Assembly: GCF_019351405.1 (NCBI RefSeq)
Contig: NZ_JAHWZX010000023.1
Coordinates: forward strand, 1-32,291
Direction: 5' to 3'
DNA from: Stakelama flava
Lineage (GTDB): Bacteria > Pseudomonadota > Alphaproteobacteria > Sphingomonadales > Sphingomonadaceae
Length of the DNA: 32,291 nucleotides
Positions within the stretch are counted from its first letter, which is position 1, and each line of letters begins with the position of its first letter. This document shows, piece by piece, positions 31,724 to 32,291 of the stretch. The position numbers and the translations under genes were made by a program. The notes below the pieces were generated by a model. It saw only the letters and a program-made list of their open reading frames with translations, did no database searches and was not told the origin of the DNA.

Positions 31724-31808
31724 TGGTGCCCCTGGCCGGACTCGAACCAGCACGCCTTGCGGCTCTCGATTTTGAGTCGAGCGCGTCTACCAATTTCGCC
31801 ACAGGGGC
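31724..31808 (-). tRNA. tRNA-Leu (CAA)
   Basis: An 85-nt minus-strand tRNA folds with acceptor arm GCCCCTG/CAGGGGC, a D-arm (GGCGAAATTGGTAGACGC), anticodon stem CTCGA/TCGAG around loop CTCAAAA (anticodon CAA), a long variable arm typical of tRNA-Leu, T-arm GGTTCGAGTCC, and an encoded CCA end. It is complete, so the integrated element has restored or left its 3' end intact. It is the likely attachment gene of the adjacent integrase. Confidence 0.93.
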
Positions 31809-31861
31809 CCGTTGCGAAGCGCACCGCCTAGCGCAAGGGCGGAGCGTGCACAACGGTTTCG

Positions 31862-32290
31862 TTATTCGAAAACGTCGCGCGCATCCGCATATCCGGCCGG
31901 GTCCTTTGGATCGGGGCCGTAGCGGTTTGGTCCGCGCGTCCCGTCCTTTATCATGAAAATGAAAAGGACGATCCAGCCCAGCAGGGGGATCAGCGCGAGC
32001 AGCAACCACCAGGCCGACCGATTCCCGTCATGCAGCCGCCGTACGGTAACGGTAATGCTGGGGATGAGGAGGAACAGCGAGCATAGCGAACTCACCGGCC
32101 CTTCCCAGCTTACATTCCACATGAAATCGCCGCGTGTTCGCGCGACTTCGCCAAAACCCAGCATCGTGTCGATCGCGCCGGCGACAAGGCCGACCAGAAT
32201 CGTGAACAGCCAGAACATCCAGTATTCGCGACTGCGCGACCGGCCGGAAATTTCGAAATAGCGTTTTATCGGCAGGATCATCCAGTGCAT
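31862..32290 (-). CDS. DUF805 inner-membrane protein
   Basis: The 142-aa protein opens MHWMILPIKRYFEISGRSRS and has four likely transmembrane helices (YWMFWLFTILVGLVAGAI, GPVSSLCSLFLLIPSITVTV, SAWWLLLALIPLLGWIVLFI) with the TVRRLHDGNRSAWW motif. This is the usual DUF805 pattern and length. The function is unknown. The ATG at 32290 is almost at the window edge. It lies outside the tRNA and is probably host chromosome. Confidence 0.85.
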   Translation of the reverse strand: MHWMILPIKRYFEISGRSRSREYWMFWLFTILVGLVAGAIDTMLGFGEVARTRGDFMWNVSWEGPVSSLCSLFLLIPSITVTVRRLHDGNRSAWWLLLALIPLLGWIVLFIFMIKDGTRGPNRYGPDPKDPAGYADARDVFE

Positions 32291-32291
32291 C

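Overview
The window is GC-rich DNA from an alphaproteobacterium, most likely a sphingomonad. This is inferred from TonB receptor plus Rieske-oxygenase catabolic clusters, a rhizobial/Ti-type traA-traC-traD transfer module, MucR/Ros and ArdC homologues, and overall codon style. No rRNA or single diagnostic gene fixes the genus. Most of the window looks like a composite genomic island. A P4-type tyrosine integrase (30353-31570) lies beside a tRNA-Leu(CAA) (31724-31808), with an ordinary DUF805 gene beyond it (31862-32290). The other end of the island is not visible.

Layout. (1) 1-1129: an IS3-family end, an IS5-family end and a truncated, frameshifted alkaline phosphatase. (2) 1197-9831: an aromatic-catabolism locus. 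A leftward unit (DODA-type extradiol dioxygenase, Rieske oxygenase, TonB receptor, MFS transporter) and a rightward unit (second Rieske oxygenase, VOC protein) flank a lysR gene. A matching ATA-N9-TAT box lies about 107 nt upstream of the first start codon of each unit. (3) 9832-10961: a relic gene cut by a truncated IS3 element. (4) 10962-18055: a mobilisation module. It has a MOBQ relaxase-helicase (traA), a candidate oriT (inverted repeat plus TAAGCGCGCCCT), traC, traD and a mucR-like gene. Then come three leftward genes (NT-HEPN, a small sigma-region-4-like protein, ardC), an unusual array of nine GC-rich hairpins upstream of ardC, and alpA. No type IV secretion genes or coupling protein are present, so the element would be mobilisable rather than self-transmissible. 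(5) 18223-25767: a defence-like block. It holds Gabija-like gajA-gajB with a downstream acidic gene, two convergent DUF2971 genes, and an overlapping two-gene unit (Cys/His-cluster protein plus two-TM protein). (6) 25768-28130: mobile debris, namely an IS5-like end, a tyrosine recombinase with an in-frame amber codon, and an IS5-family element that may carry a membrane-protein passenger. (7) 28184-30229: a second small catabolic locus (EthD, ABM-VOC fusion, divergent IclR regulator). (8) Integrase, nested inverted repeats and tRNA-Leu.

How it fits together. The catabolic genes suggest uptake (TonB, MFS), ring hydroxylation (two Rieske oxygenases) and ring cleavage (DODA) of an unidentified aromatic. 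The mobilisation genes would let a helper conjugation system move the element. If the oriT polarity is right, the plus strand enters first. It is the template strand for ardC and its neighbours, and the hairpin array sits just upstream of ardC. That matches the arrangement of early-expressed anti-restriction genes in conjugative leading regions, and it is the most interesting hypothesis in the window.
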